This document shows positions 21,101 to 30,445 of a stretch of DNA of 64,000 nt, piece by piece; within the stretch, counting starts at the first letter, position 1, and the number at the start of each line of letters is the position of its first letter. This DNA comes from Metarhizium brunneum (lineage: Eukaryota; Ascomycota; Sordariomycetes; Hypocreales; Clavicipitaceae): NCBI RefSeq assembly GCF_013426205.1, contig NC_089424.1:2976001-3040000 (forward strand). The letters are read 5' to 3'. The notes beneath the pieces are model-generated. The model was not told where the DNA came from, searched no databases, and saw only the letters and a program-made list of their open reading frames with translations. A program made the translations under genes and the position numbers.

Positions 21101-21734
21101 CTCATGTACTTCACTTTGCCTTGACCGCATCCTCACTTTCCCTTCACTTTCCTGTTATTCACAAACGCTCGGGACCCCCGTCGACGAGGGCTCGTTGCTT
21201 TTCGGATACACGGCTCATTTTCTCTCTCACGGAGGCGGCTGGCCGATTCAGGCCACCGTCCCGTTCGCTCCTTCCACATTGTGTCGTGTTTCTACCGTGG
21301 TCATAGCAAATCTGGTGCCCACGTTTGGCGAAACCTGGAGGCGCCATTGAACCACCCGCTCTCGCCGTGAATTGCCTTGCACGCCACTCTTTTTCCGCCC
21401 GTCCATTCCATCATGCGAATCGACGTGAGCACATAAGAGCATTCATTGGCCCTTCTTCGGTGCGCTTGCTTTCTCTAGTAGCTGTTCTGGCAACAGAGAT
21501 CGCTTATAGCCCTCGAGGTCTTGAGCATTGTTGGAGCGGGTGACTGTCTTGTCTCTGAACAGGACAGGCACGGCAACACGCGAGAGCTTCTTTTCTTTCA
21601 ATCTTCCCATTCCTATATACACAGTCTTTAAAGATTCCCCATTTTCCTTTTCCTTCTCCCTCGATCCCTTCGATTCTCCCCTGCCCCTTCGTTTTCGCTG
21701 GCGCTGGCTCGCCACGTTTAGAAATCTAGAAAAG
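18142..21734. other. Long gene-free interval and probable ferric-reductase promoter/leader
   Basis: About 3.6 kb. ORFs up to 395 codons exist on both strands but share the same GC-rich stretch, have no domain pattern and read as chance frames. A purine block with an 11-G run lies at about 19936-19990. CT-rich stretches at 20430-20480 and 21590-21720 resemble a long, pyrimidine-rich leader of the downstream gene. A half-palindrome actccgta lies near 18250. Confidence 0.45.
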
Positions 21735-23567
21735 ATGGACGTAACCAAGACTTTGGAGTCTAGGGGATCGCCTGCATCTGAACAGGTACAGCCCAGTTCA
21801 ACAATTGCCCCTTTTTATACCGCGCTAAATGGCGTCAATCAGCCAATGAACCTGTTCTTTCGTGATGTTCTCTGGTGGACCTTGGGCATTGCCGGCATTG
21901 CAGTGCTGGTTGTTCGCATCATGGAAATTCTGTGGGCAAAACTCCGACAAGTGTCCGCCATGACGGTCCCGCGAGAGAAACAGCTCTACTGGAAAACCTC
22001 GCAGTTTAGTTGGATGCCCAGCGTCAAGAAGCACCTCACCTATGCCCCTCTCTGGAACAAACGACACAATCGGGAGTTTAAGCTCTCATCCGCTGTCAAC
22101 GTGGGCACACTGCCCTCCCGACTTCACATGCTGGTCATTCTTGGCTATCTTGGAAGCAATATTGCCTACATGTTCATCCTCGACTGGTCAAATCCGAACA
22201 AGTACTCCTTGTGTGCAGAGCTGCGAGGACGCTCCGGCACCTTGGCGCTTGTCAACATGGTGCCACTGATTATTTTCGCAGGTCGCAACAACCCCTTGAT
22301 ATCCATGCTCAAAATCAGCTTTGACACGTACAACCTCTTGCACCGTTGGATGGGCCGCATTGTCGTCGCAGAGTCGGTCATCCACACCATCGCATGGACG
22401 ATTCCAGCCGTAGCTGACAGAGGTTGGAGAGGTGTTTTCGAATCCCTCATCGCCACGCCATTTATTGCATCGGGTCTCGTCGGTACGCTTGCCATGATTA
22501 TTTTGCTAATCGCCTCTGTCTCGCCTCTTCGCCACGCCTTTTATGAAACATTTCTCAATCTCCACATCTTCCTTGCCCTGGTCGTCTTCGTTTGCACCTG
22601 GATCCATTGTGCAACGGCCAGCGTACCGGGTGGCCTGCCGCAGTTGTCGTGGATCATGGGCATCATGTCCTTGTGGTTTGCTGATCGGTTTGCTCGATTT
22701 TTTCGACTGGCGTACACCAATTGGTCAAAGAAGGGCTTCACCGACGCCTTTTGTGAAGCCATGCCCGGTGAGGTAACTCGAGTTACACTAAAGCTTCCAC
22801 GATACAAGAGCATCTCACCAGGCACCCACGCCTACTTGCGCTTTTCAGGCATGAAGTCTTGGGAGAGCCATCCGTTTTCCATCGCCTGGGTCGAGCATTG
22901 TCCGGATCACTTGTTACCCACGTACGAGAAGGAGGAGCCTATCCACGGCGTCCTGGATAAGAAACAAGCGAGGACTTCTGTGACGTTCGTCATCGGAGCG
23001 CAGACTGGGCTTACCCGACAGCTCTTTACCAAGGCCCAAATGTCCCCTGGGGGCGTCACCATCCGAGCAGCCATGGAAGGGCCATATGCTGGACATCATA
23101 ACCTCGACTCATATGGACATCTCTTGCTCTTCGCTGGCTCGACCGGCATCACACATCAGTTGTCGTACCTCAAATACCACCTGGAGGGCTACAATGCCGG
23201 CACCGTGGCTACTCGACGACTAACCTTGGTGTGGATCATCCGAGAGTATGAATCTTTGGAATGGGTGCGTCCGTACATGGACAGCATCCTGCGCATACCA
23301 AACCGTCAGGACATCCTTCGTATTCAGGTGTTTGTGACTCGTCCACAAAACGCCCGCGATGTCATGGCTAGCAGCACTACAGTCAAGTTGTTCCCCGGTC
23401 GACCAAACATCCCACTTCTGGTGTCCAAGGAGGTCCAAGAGCAAGTTGGTGCCATGGTGGTGAGCGTCTGCGGCCCCGGCGCCCTTGCTGATGACGTACG
23501 AGGTGCTGTACGGGCTGCCCAGGGCGAAACCGTTGTTGACTTCATCGAGGAAAGCTTTACGTGGTAA
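21735..23567 (+). CDS. Ferric-chelate reductase, FRE type (membrane flavocytochrome)
   Basis: Plasma-membrane or vacuolar metalloreductase that passes electrons from NADPH via FAD and two hemes to Fe(III) or Cu(II) outside the cytosol. One exon gives 610 residues from ATG 21735; the frame is open upstream but the first sensible start is here. An N-terminal TM lies near residues 47-70. The ferric-reductase domain has paired heme-ligand His in LLHRWMGRIVVAESVIHTIAW (residues ~205-225) and in LHIFLALVVFVCTWIHCA (~275-292). The FAD motif HPFSIAW is near 378. NADPH-binding parts are LLLFAGSTGITHQLSYL near 465 and VVSVCGPGALADDVR near 578. It ends FIEESFTW, the C-terminal aromatic seen in this family. 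It converges on siroheme synthase. Confidence 0.92.
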   Translation: MDVTKTLESRGSPASEQVQPSSTIAPFYTALNGVNQPMNLFFRDVLWWTLGIAGIAVLVVRIMEILWAKLRQVSAMTVPREKQLYWKTSQFSWMPSVKKHLTYAPLWNKRHNREFKLSSAVNVGTLPSRLHMLVILGYLGSNIAYMFILDWSNPNKYSLCAELRGRSGTLALVNMVPLIIFAGRNNPLISMLKISFDTYNLLHRWMGRIVVAESVIHTIAWTIPAVADRGWRGVFESLIATPFIASGLVGTLAMIILLIASVSPLRHAFYETFLNLHIFLALVVFVCTWIHCATASVPGGLPQLSWIMGIMSLWFADRFARFFRLAYTNWSKKGFTDAFCEAMPGEVTRVTLKLPRYKSISPGTHAYLRFSGMKSWESHPFSIAWVEHCPDHLLPTYEKEEPIHGVLDKKQARTSVTFVIGAQTGLTRQLFTKAQMSPGGVTIRAAMEGPYAGHHNLDSYGHLLLFAGSTGITHQLSYLKYHLEGYNAGTVATRRLTLVWIIREYESLEWVRPYMDSILRIPNRQDILRIQVFVTRPQNARDVMASSTTVKLFPGRPNIPLLVSKEVQEQVGAMVVSVCGPGALADDVRGAVRAAQGETVVDFIEESFTW

Positions 23568-24131
23568 CTAGGCACACGGGAGTTTGCTGGCGGCTTTCAT
23601 GACCGTTGGAAGGCTATCTTTTTATTCTTTCATATATATTCGAGCTGTAAATATTCTTTTGATCCACGCACAAACGGGGCTTAGCATTTTGCCATCTGTG
23701 CCAATTTTGGGGCAGAGAAGGGAAGATTTATCTGTAGAAATGTTGCATAGACTTGTATATTGTTTGTGGCGGCAGCACAGGACAAACATGGGGGTATATA
23801 ACTCGCTCTTGGGAGTCATTGATTCCGCAGCAGGTGGAGTGGCGGTAGGCTCGTTTGGATTTTTTTTCATTCGAAATAGAAATGATGGTCTCACGTTTTG
23901 GCCTGCAGTCTCGCAACGTATTTGGAAAACATGTTGAGGGATGTACTCTCTATAAACAAAAGGTGGAATGCCCATGATATGCCCAACTCCAAGCAATGCT
24001 GTGTGTACGAGGTACCTAACCCGCCATTCAGTTCGGGTGTCTCGATGAAAATGGTCCAATTATTCCAGCCAGTGTGCCCCTCTGTCCAACGCACGCTCAT
24101 GCAATGGAAACCCGCCGCCAAACCTGCAATT
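23568..24131. other. Convergent intergenic region
   Basis: 3' region between the ferric reductase and siroheme synthase genes; A+T-rich, with no supported gene. Confidence 0.55.
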
Positions 24132-25820
24132 TCAAGCATCACCACCCATGGCGCCCTGCAAAGCAGCCATCCAGTTGTCGTCGGGCCCCGAATCGAAGCC
24201 CCCGAATCCCTCCTCCACGACCCACGCGCGGCCCTTTTCCCTCTCAAACAGCGCCTCGCACGCGGCGCCCACGACCAGCAGGCCCGGCGGCCGGCTGCCC
24301 TCGGCCTCGACCGCCTCCACGACGTGCCGCAGGGTGGTGCGGATGACGCGCTGATCGGGACAGCTGGCGCGCTCGACGACGGCGCACGGCGTATCGGGGG
24401 GCCACAGCGCGCGGCGGGCGTCGTCGCCGTCGCCGTCGTCGCCGCCCAGCCGCGCCGTCAGCTCGGCCACGAGGCCGGCGACGCGGTGCAGCGCCATGAG
24501 GAACACGACGGTCCGGCTGGCGACGTACTCGGGGGGCGCGGGCGGCGCGCCCTTGCTGCCCGTGCCCGTGCACACCAGCAGCTGGTCAGCGACGCCGCGC
24601 TGCGTGGGCGGGATGCCCGCGAGCAGGGGGGCGCTGAGGGCGCTCGTGACGCCGGGCAGCACCGTCACGCGGTCGCCCAGCCCGCGCGCGCGGAAGAAGG
24701 CCACCTCCTCGCCGCCGCGGCCGTACACAAAGGGGTCGCCCTGCTTGAGGCGCAGCACCGTCTTGCCCGAGCGCACGGCGGCGAGGGCCGTCTCGAGCAG
24801 CTCCGCCTGCGCCTGGTCCGCGTTGCCGGGGAACTTGCGGGCGATCTGGACGGGGGTGCGGCGCGGGATGAGGTCCAGCACGCCCGAGGGCACGAGCTTG
24901 TCGGCGAGGACGACGTCGGCCGTCTGGACGGCGCGGAGGGTGGCGGTCGTGAGCAGCGAGGGGTGTCCCGGCCCGGAGCCGGCGAGCACGATCCTGCCCC
25001 TCGGCGAGGCGGCCGCCGCGTCGAGCTGCACCGGCCATGACGACGAGGACGAGTTGTGCCCCGGGTACGCGAGCAGGAGCTTCTCGACGTCGTGGTCCGT
25101 CACGGCGGCCAGGCGCTTCAGCGGCCAGTACTCGCACATCTGGCCCAGCCAGCGCATGCGGCGGGTGCGCGCCTCGTCGTCGCCCACGAGGCGGTTGAAC
25201 TGGCTGCTCTGGTCGAGGGCGTCGTCGAGGTCCCCCGGCGCGAGGGCGTCGTCGTGCTGGATGCGTCGGCGCAGCTCGCCCAGGCGGTTGCAGGCGGCGC
25301 CCAGGCCGGGCGGCAGGCACGAGGCAATCTCGCGCCTCACGCGCGACGCGAGCTTGCACCCGCGGCCGTTGGTGGTGACGCCGATCTGCAGCGGGCCGTC
25401 GGTGTGTGTCGAGAGCAGGCTGAAGGTGCTCAGGAGCGGAGCGTCGACGACGTTGACGGGGATGCGGTTGCGCCGGCACACGGACGATATGCGCGCCGCC
25501 AGCGCCTCTCTCGGCGCCGACGTGACGAAGACGGCGTCGACGGTGCGCCCGACCTCGTCCCTGCCCAGCGTGAACAGGTCCTCGTCCTCAAACGCCTTCT
25601 GGTGCCAGCGTACCAGGCCCTGCTCGATCTTGGTCTGCAGGTTGTAGTGTAGGTCTGCGCCGGCCGGGGCCACGAGCACGGGACATGCGCCGGCCGCGAG
25701 GGACGCCGTGCAGCGCGCTGCCGCGAGCGGGTTCGTCCCGACGACGAGGTGGATGTTGTCGGTGCAGTAGACGCCCGCGAGCATCGTGTTGGTGTCGTGA
25801 GCCATGGCGACGTCTGGCAT
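24132..25820 (-). CDS. Siroheme synthase / uroporphyrinogen-III C-methyltransferase
   Basis: Makes siroheme, the cofactor of sulfite and nitrite reductases. It is one exon of 562 residues with two parts. Residues ~15-150 are a Met8-like NAD-binding domain (HLVVGTNPLAAARCTASL, then DAVFVTSAPREALAARISSVC and NRIPVNVVDAPLLSTF), the precorrin-2 dehydrogenase/ferrochelatase type. A dimerisation region follows, then from ~270 the SAM-dependent tetrapyrrole methyltransferase: VLAGSGPGHPSLLTTATLRA, LRLKQGDPFVYGRGGEEVAFF, LPGVTSALSAPLLAGIPPTQRG and STVVFLMALHRVAGL-like strands. This domain order is CysG-like. Codon use is very rich in G/C at third positions, so long open frames appear on the opposite strand; they are shadows. 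Start at 25820 chosen; a second ATG is at 25805. It is convergent with the ferric reductase. Confidence 0.92.
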   Translation of the reverse strand: MPDVAMAHDTNTMLAGVYCTDNIHLVVGTNPLAAARCTASLAAGACPVLVAPAGADLHYNLQTKIEQGLVRWHQKAFEDEDLFTLGRDEVGRTVDAVFVTSAPREALAARISSVCRRNRIPVNVVDAPLLSTFSLLSTHTDGPLQIGVTTNGRGCKLASRVRREIASCLPPGLGAACNRLGELRRRIQHDDALAPGDLDDALDQSSQFNRLVGDDEARTRRMRWLGQMCEYWPLKRLAAVTDHDVEKLLLAYPGHNSSSSSWPVQLDAAAASPRGRIVLAGSGPGHPSLLTTATLRAVQTADVVLADKLVPSGVLDLIPRRTPVQIARKFPGNADQAQAELLETALAAVRSGKTVLRLKQGDPFVYGRGGEEVAFFRARGLGDRVTVLPGVTSALSAPLLAGIPPTQRGVADQLLVCTGTGSKGAPPAPPEYVASRTVVFLMALHRVAGLVAELTARLGGDDGDGDDARRALWPPDTPCAVVERASCPDQRVIRTTLRHVVEAVEAEGSRPPGLLVVGAACEALFEREKGRAWVVEEGFGGFDSGPDDNWMAALQGAMGGDA

Positions 25821-26309
25821 TGCATAGACGGGAGGAAAGCATTCGCAGTGGGCTGTTTGTGTGCAGCGACGCCGTGTATTTTAGACTCGGGCCCCCGACG
25901 GCCCGGGAAGCACGCCATTTTGTTGGTTTTTCACCTGGACGACATCTGCCTTATCATTCTTGCTTGTTCGCTCGCCGATTTCCGCGATACCCCGATTTTT
26001 TTGCTTGCCAAATCTGCGCCTGATGTGACGCCATTGAGCTAACCCCGGAAAATGGGGCCGCTATCGGACCAATCATGCGGCGGGGATTAGGAGCCTCGAG
26101 ACCCCTGGTGAGTCCCTCTTTCGGGTCGTCGCGGGGTCCAATTGATAGCGGACGTGTCTTATCGCCTTTTTTTGCTCGTCCTCGGAGATGTTTGTTCTCG
26201 TTGTTTCAGCTATGTGCTTTGCGTGGTAGTTATAGTACAGATCCGTTGGGGGCGATATCCTTTTCCGATGCCTCTCATTATATATTTTACAGTGGTTGTA
26301 CAAGGTTTC
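25821..26309. other. Intergenic: siroheme synthase promoter and RSM22 3' region
   Basis: No gene seen in about 490 bp; T-rich runs near 25990 and 26160. Confidence 0.55.
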
Positions 26310-28775
26310 TCAGCGCATTCGTGCCCGTCTTTCCTCCTCTTCCAGCTCTGCCTCGGCTTCCTCGTCGAGCTCCCTGTCTAGTTGTGCCTCTTCTCTGGCT
26401 TCCGCATCAAACAGCTCCTTCATCAAGTCGCGCTGCTTGGCGGCCTTGCTCTTGGGCCTCCTGTCCTTGAGCGCATTCTTCTCCGTCGCTGAGAGTCGCC
26501 CGCTGTCCATGGCAATCTCGACTCTGCGAGGCTTCTTGCCGTCGGCGGCCGCTGCACGTTTGCCTCCGTCGTCTTTGCCGATGCCAGCCCTCACGTTGCG
26601 CGCCACTCTCGTCTTTGCCCCCAGTGCCCATAAATCCCCCCATCTTGACTTTCGCGCATCGTGGTAGGCGAGCTTGCTGAAACTCTTGGGCACCGTCCAC
26701 CTCTCAATCTTGCCTTCTGGCGTGCAGAGATCCAGTGTTACGTGGCCTTTACGCTTGAGCGGCGGCAGGACAAGTCGCGGCAGTGTTTGCATGTCGGGAT
26801 GTTCTTGTGATTTCTCGTAGCCTTGGAATGCTAGCGCCGTGGCTTCTGGCCCCGTGAGCTGGCTGCTCCTGGGCGAGCCTCGCCGGATCGCAACGTAGCT
26901 GAACTCGACTTCGCCCTGGTTGTTTGCATGCTTTCCGAGCATCTGGCTGTAGAATGACGGCTGCACGAAGCGCTGGTTGAAGTGGCAGTAATCCTTGCGG
27001 CCCTTGCTCTTGCCGGATTCCTTATACATGGGGCATGGCCCGTGGTTGGAGCATGGCGCGATGATGTGGCCCGGCTCAAGCTCCCGATGATATGCTGGGT
27101 TGAAGTCTTCGGCACTGACTCTGGCTTCCCCAGACTGTGGGAGGAGGAACTGGTTGAGGACAGTGTCTCGAACATGAGCCACCGCCTCGAAGCCTCTGGG
27201 GTGTGCCTTTTCAATGACGATGAGAACACCGCCGTTCTTATCAAGCAGACTCCAGAGGTTGTTGAGAATAGCCTGTCTGTAGTGTTCCTGCTTCTCCTTG
27301 AGGAACAGGTGCGAAGCAATGATGATGTCAAAGCTCTTTCGAGTCTGTGGCTTGGTTCCGGCGTCAAGATGTTCACCTTGCATTTCACCCGAGTGTTCGT
27401 AGTCGGGCAGCCGTGGCAAAAATGTCGTGTTGTGTAAAAAGTTCTTCAGGCGGTACCTGAGGCGATCTGAAGCTGCAATAACCGTCTTCTTGCCCGTTGG
27501 CTGGGGCCCTCTGACCTCGCCCTTCTCCTTGAGCAAATCCCATTCGGCATTGACGATTTGCTCCCACGCGATTAAGCCAGCACCGCCAGCACCTGCATCC
27601 AAGACGCTTAACCCGCCCTGCTCGCCCTGCTTGAGGCGAGATTGTATCCATTCACTGCCTACTCGCTTCCGGACTTCTCGTAGAATCGACATGATCGAAA
27701 CGTATGCCGGAGGTAGATAGCCCGCGAGGAACGCATCTGCTTCAATTTCAGACATCTGTCGCTGATCAGGAGGGAGCCCAACTCCTCCCATCAGGCCATT
27801 TTTGCGTCCTTCGGGCGTGGAGGGCGAGGTTGGGAGACCCGGTCCGCCAAAGGCTGCCTCCGCGGCTTGTTTGACATGTTTCAGATGAGTTCGCTCCAGA
27901 AGTTCCCGGATAGGTGATATCAACTCGTCTCTGGGCAGCGGTATTTCCACAGGGCTACCGTGAAACCTGCCCTCCAGAGTGTATCGATGGAATCGCCTGG
28001 TTTCTCCCAACTCTCGTTCGCCAAACACTTGCTCTTCTTCCGGCAGCCAGGACGAAGTTCCATCCTCTTCCATACCTTCTTCCTCTATGTCCACTTTCTC
28101 ATCTTCTTTCTGGACTCTGCTCTTCTGAGCGGATTCAAAGTCCTCCGCTAGTCTCTTCAGAGCATCATGTTCCCTCTGGCTTCGAGCCACAATATCCACA
28201 TACCCAGGAGATTTTTCAATTATATCGTGTTCTCTGGTGTCAGGGTATTCCGTACCAATCTCATGCGACTCCTCCATAGGCTGTGCTTGTCGGTCGATTT
28301 TGTAGGTCACCTCTTCAAACTCGCCGCCTTCAAGCTGTCGCAGCAGGGTGCCCTCGTCGTTCGGCCGGGGGGGAACAGGTCCCATGTCCGCATGGGTGTC
28401 AATTCCGACATCTTCTGGTCGGGTTTCTCGCAAGGGTGGTCCATACAGTCGTTCGTACAGCGCATACTCTTGATCGTTGAGGTAGCCGCGCGGTAGTGTG
28501 TCACGAAATCGTTGCTTTGCATCCCGCACAACCTTTTCGATGTCTTCTTGGCTTGTTGATTCTGACTCTATCAACTGGATCGCTCTTAGTGATCTGGAAA
28601 TAGAAAAATTTCGCCCCGCGAGAGCTGTGCAAAATGCGCCGCCCCCAGTGACGTTTGAAACCGAGCCTTTTTGCGCCCTGACAAATGACGAATGTGAATG
28701 AGAAATTCTTAAAAAAAGCGAGGTAGAATAGCCATAACTAGAATATGCATGTCGGATGCCTCTAAATGACAGCAT
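26310..28775 (-). CDS. RSM22: Mitochondrial small-subunit ribosomal protein RSM22 (methyltransferase-like)
   Basis: Mitochondrial ribosome small-subunit assembly/structural factor with a methyltransferase fold. Uninterrupted ORF of 821 residues. A basic/aromatic N-terminus (MLSFRGIRHAYSSYGYSTSL) fits a mitochondrial presequence. Residues ~60-330 are charged linker regions. The SAM-like motif LSVLDAGAGGAGLIAWEQ is near 390. The domain continues through FDIIIASHLFLKEKQEHYRQ and GGVLIVIEKAHPRGFE. The Cys cluster CSNHGPCPMYKES...KDYCHFNQRF near 575-595 matches the conserved Fe-S/zinc-type ligands of this family. The last ~80 residues are basic, then strongly Glu/Arg-rich (coiled). In fission yeast the orthologue is fused to a Cox11 partner; no such fusion is present here. 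Confidence 0.92.
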   Translation of the reverse strand: MLSFRGIRHAYSSYGYSTSLFLRISHSHSSFVRAQKGSVSNVTGGGAFCTALAGRNFSISRSLRAIQLIESESTSQEDIEKVVRDAKQRFRDTLPRGYLNDQEYALYERLYGPPLRETRPEDVGIDTHADMGPVPPRPNDEGTLLRQLEGGEFEEVTYKIDRQAQPMEESHEIGTEYPDTREHDIIEKSPGYVDIVARSQREHDALKRLAEDFESAQKSRVQKEDEKVDIEEEGMEEDGTSSWLPEEEQVFGERELGETRRFHRYTLEGRFHGSPVEIPLPRDELISPIRELLERTHLKHVKQAAEAAFGGPGLPTSPSTPEGRKNGLMGGVGLPPDQRQMSEIEADAFLAGYLPPAYVSIMSILREVRKRVGSEWIQSRLKQGEQGGLSVLDAGAGGAGLIAWEQIVNAEWDLLKEKGEVRGPQPTGKKTVIAASDRLRYRLKNFLHNTTFLPRLPDYEHSGEMQGEHLDAGTKPQTRKSFDIIIASHLFLKEKQEHYRQAILNNLWSLLDKNGGVLIVIEKAHPRGFEAVAHVRDTVLNQFLLPQSGEARVSAEDFNPAYHRELEPGHIIAPCSNHGPCPMYKESGKSKGRKDYCHFNQRFVQPSFYSQMLGKHANNQGEVEFSYVAIRRGSPRSSQLTGPEATALAFQGYEKSQEHPDMQTLPRLVLPPLKRKGHVTLDLCTPEGKIERWTVPKSFSKLAYHDARKSRWGDLWALGAKTRVARNVRAGIGKDDGGKRAAAADGKKPRRVEIAMDSGRLSATEKNALKDRRPKSKAAKQRDLMKELFDAEAREEAQLDRELDEEAEAELEEEERRARMR

Positions 28776-29378
28776 TTTTACAACATATTGTACAAGTGTG
28801 TGCTGCAGGAGGGAAACGCGCAGAGGTCGAGGTTGGAGCTTTTTCTTTATCGCGTTATCACGTGATCGCGATACTTTGTAATGCTGTTGGCGTGATTGGG
28901 TGATTACAGTTGCGAAAGGTCCCCTTCAAAACGGGATGATACTAGTTGCAGAGGGAAGAGAAATTATTTGAAATTTATGCGTATTTGGGACACCGAGTCT
29001 TGCCGGTGACTGTAGACTGCGTGCTAGAAGGCTGCCATGTGCCGATGGTGAGCTGCGTTGGCCGTAAGGCAATTGGTGGTGAACCTACTTGGCAGTCTGG
29101 AAAGTTATATTTACCTATTGCCAAGTATACACCAACAATACAGTATGTAGAAGTGTAGAGCGCAATTGCCAGATACATGCCCTGATCAAATACTCCCTTT
29201 CTGTCATAGTTACTCACATGCCCCATTGCAATAGTCTGGAAGTCGAACTAGCGCTTAGTTTTCGCGTTGAACCATGCATTACAATAACCTTCTTTGTATT
29301 TGGAATGAATGAAGAAATCCTATCATGTCCCACAACGCCATGCAAATAACTAAAGCCGCTCACACTTGCCCATTTCGG
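28776..29378. other. Intergenic: RSM22 promoter and thioredoxin 3' region
   Basis: About 600 bp, A+T-richer than its flanks, with no supported gene; contains the inverted word tatcacgtgatcgcgat (28856-28872). Confidence 0.5.
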
Positions 29379-29567
29379 TCATAGATCGGCCAACGTCTTA
29401 AACGTGGCCCTCTGTTGGGGATGGGCTGCACCCCCCGGAGCTCTCGCACCTGATCCAGTCCCAGCCCCAGCCCCAGAAGCTGCTGGCGACGCGCGTGGAG
29501 GAGCAGGTCTCTGCGGCGCTTTATGAACGTTGAACCGCGACTGCTCAGCAGCCTTTTGCGCGTCGAA
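29379..29567 (-). other. Candidate alternative 3' exon of the thioredoxin gene
   Basis: An open stretch of 62 codons plus stop with no ATG. It is preceded by a strong acceptor (ttgctgactgggtttttcgtacag) that includes a CTGAC branch site. It starts FDAQKAAEQSRFNVHKAP, passes through an Ala/Gly/Pro-rich linker and ends RATFKTLADL. It would follow the thioredoxin membrane tail in phase if the donor were GC at 29633 (66-bp intron) or GTGTCC at 29648 (81-bp intron). Unspliced transcripts instead end at the TAG at 29610. Confidence 0.45.
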
Positions 29568-29609
29568 CTGTACGAAAAACCCAGTCAGCAACTTCTCTTC
29601 CTTTGACAG

Positions 29610-30181
29610 CTAGTCCGCTTTTTGGTTACGTGCCGAAAACAAGGACACCAGGTACAGGCCAACGAAGGCGATAAGAAGGTTCAACAGGCCGCTGTAGTTG
29701 AAGCCGCCGCCCGCAGAAGGCGAACCTCCCCCCAGAGTTCGACCAGGGGTCTTGAAGAGACCATCGGCAGATTTGCCGCTACCTGCGAGCTGGACTGCCT
29801 TGGTAACAGCCTCAGAGAGAGCGGTCGGATTGGCACCCTGAATAGTCTCGACGCAGGTGCCGTTGTGAAAGATTTTGAAGGTGGGCATTGCAGACACACG
29901 GTTCTCCTTGGCGACTTCGGGTTGGGAGTCGACGTTGACTTTGGCAAAGGCCACCTTCTTGGGAGAAGAGTGCTGGCTTGCGAGACGCTGGAAATGAGGA
30001 GCGATCATCTTGCATGGTCCGCACCAGTCGGCATAGACTATCATGAGTTAGTTAACCTGTTGCGTGGACTCCCCGGTTGCGGAGCAATGGCGTGAATCAT
30101 ACAGTCGGCGATGACTACGGAGGTGCTGGAGAGCAGAGACTGCCACTCTGAAGGAGACTTAATTTCAACAAGACCGCTCAT
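29610..30181 (-). CDS. Thioredoxin with C-terminal membrane tail
   Basis: Exons 30181..30103 and 30037..29610 (65-bp intron, GTATGA...TAG) give 168 residues. The thioredoxin fold is complete: ADWCGPCKMIAPHFQRL with the CGPC active site near residue 33, KVNVDSQPEVAKENRVSAMPTFKIFHNG with cis-Pro, and the final ETIQGANPTALSEAV helix. A Gly/Ser linker (TPGRTLGGGSPSAGGG) leads to one hydrophobic segment YSGLLNLLIAFVGLYLVSLFS close to the C-terminus. That suggests a tail-anchored form facing the cytosol. The role, disulfide reduction near a membrane, is inferred. The next 240 bp contain a probable further exon that would replace the last five residues. The gene is divergent from the SPOUT methyltransferase gene, 264 bp apart. 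Confidence 0.87.
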
Positions 30182-30445
30182 TATGTCCACGTTGACCTGT
30201 GTAAAGTCTGCAGTGAGATTGATGGATGAGATGGAGAAGTGGACAGCAATGCAGCATGATGCCATCTCCAACAGCTGGCTGACCAACCAACAGGTGGCGT
30301 GAAGCCAGGATTGGCAGGCGGTGAATCGAGGTGCGCCCGCTTTCTGCCGGACCTATTGAGCTGCCTCGACTTTTCTACAACCCTCACCGACCGGGGTTCT
30401 CATATTGACATCAATTTTGATAAACAGCTGTATAAAAAAGCCATC
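30182..30445. promoter_or_regulatory. Shared divergent promoter region
   Basis: A 264-bp interval between the start codons of the thioredoxin gene (minus) and the SPOUT methyltransferase gene (plus); it must hold both promoters. No specific factor site was identified. Confidence 0.5.

Noticed and set aside
24586..25479. 297-codon minus-strand ORF in another frame
   Set aside because: Arg/Pro-rich shift frame of siroheme synthase.
23898..25647. Two ORFs of about 380 codons on the plus strand
   Set aside because: Shadows of the GC-rich siroheme synthase gene on the minus strand.
28856..28872. Inverted word tatcacgtgatcgcgat as a regulator site
   Set aside because: Contains an E-box-like CACGTG but a single short site without further evidence.
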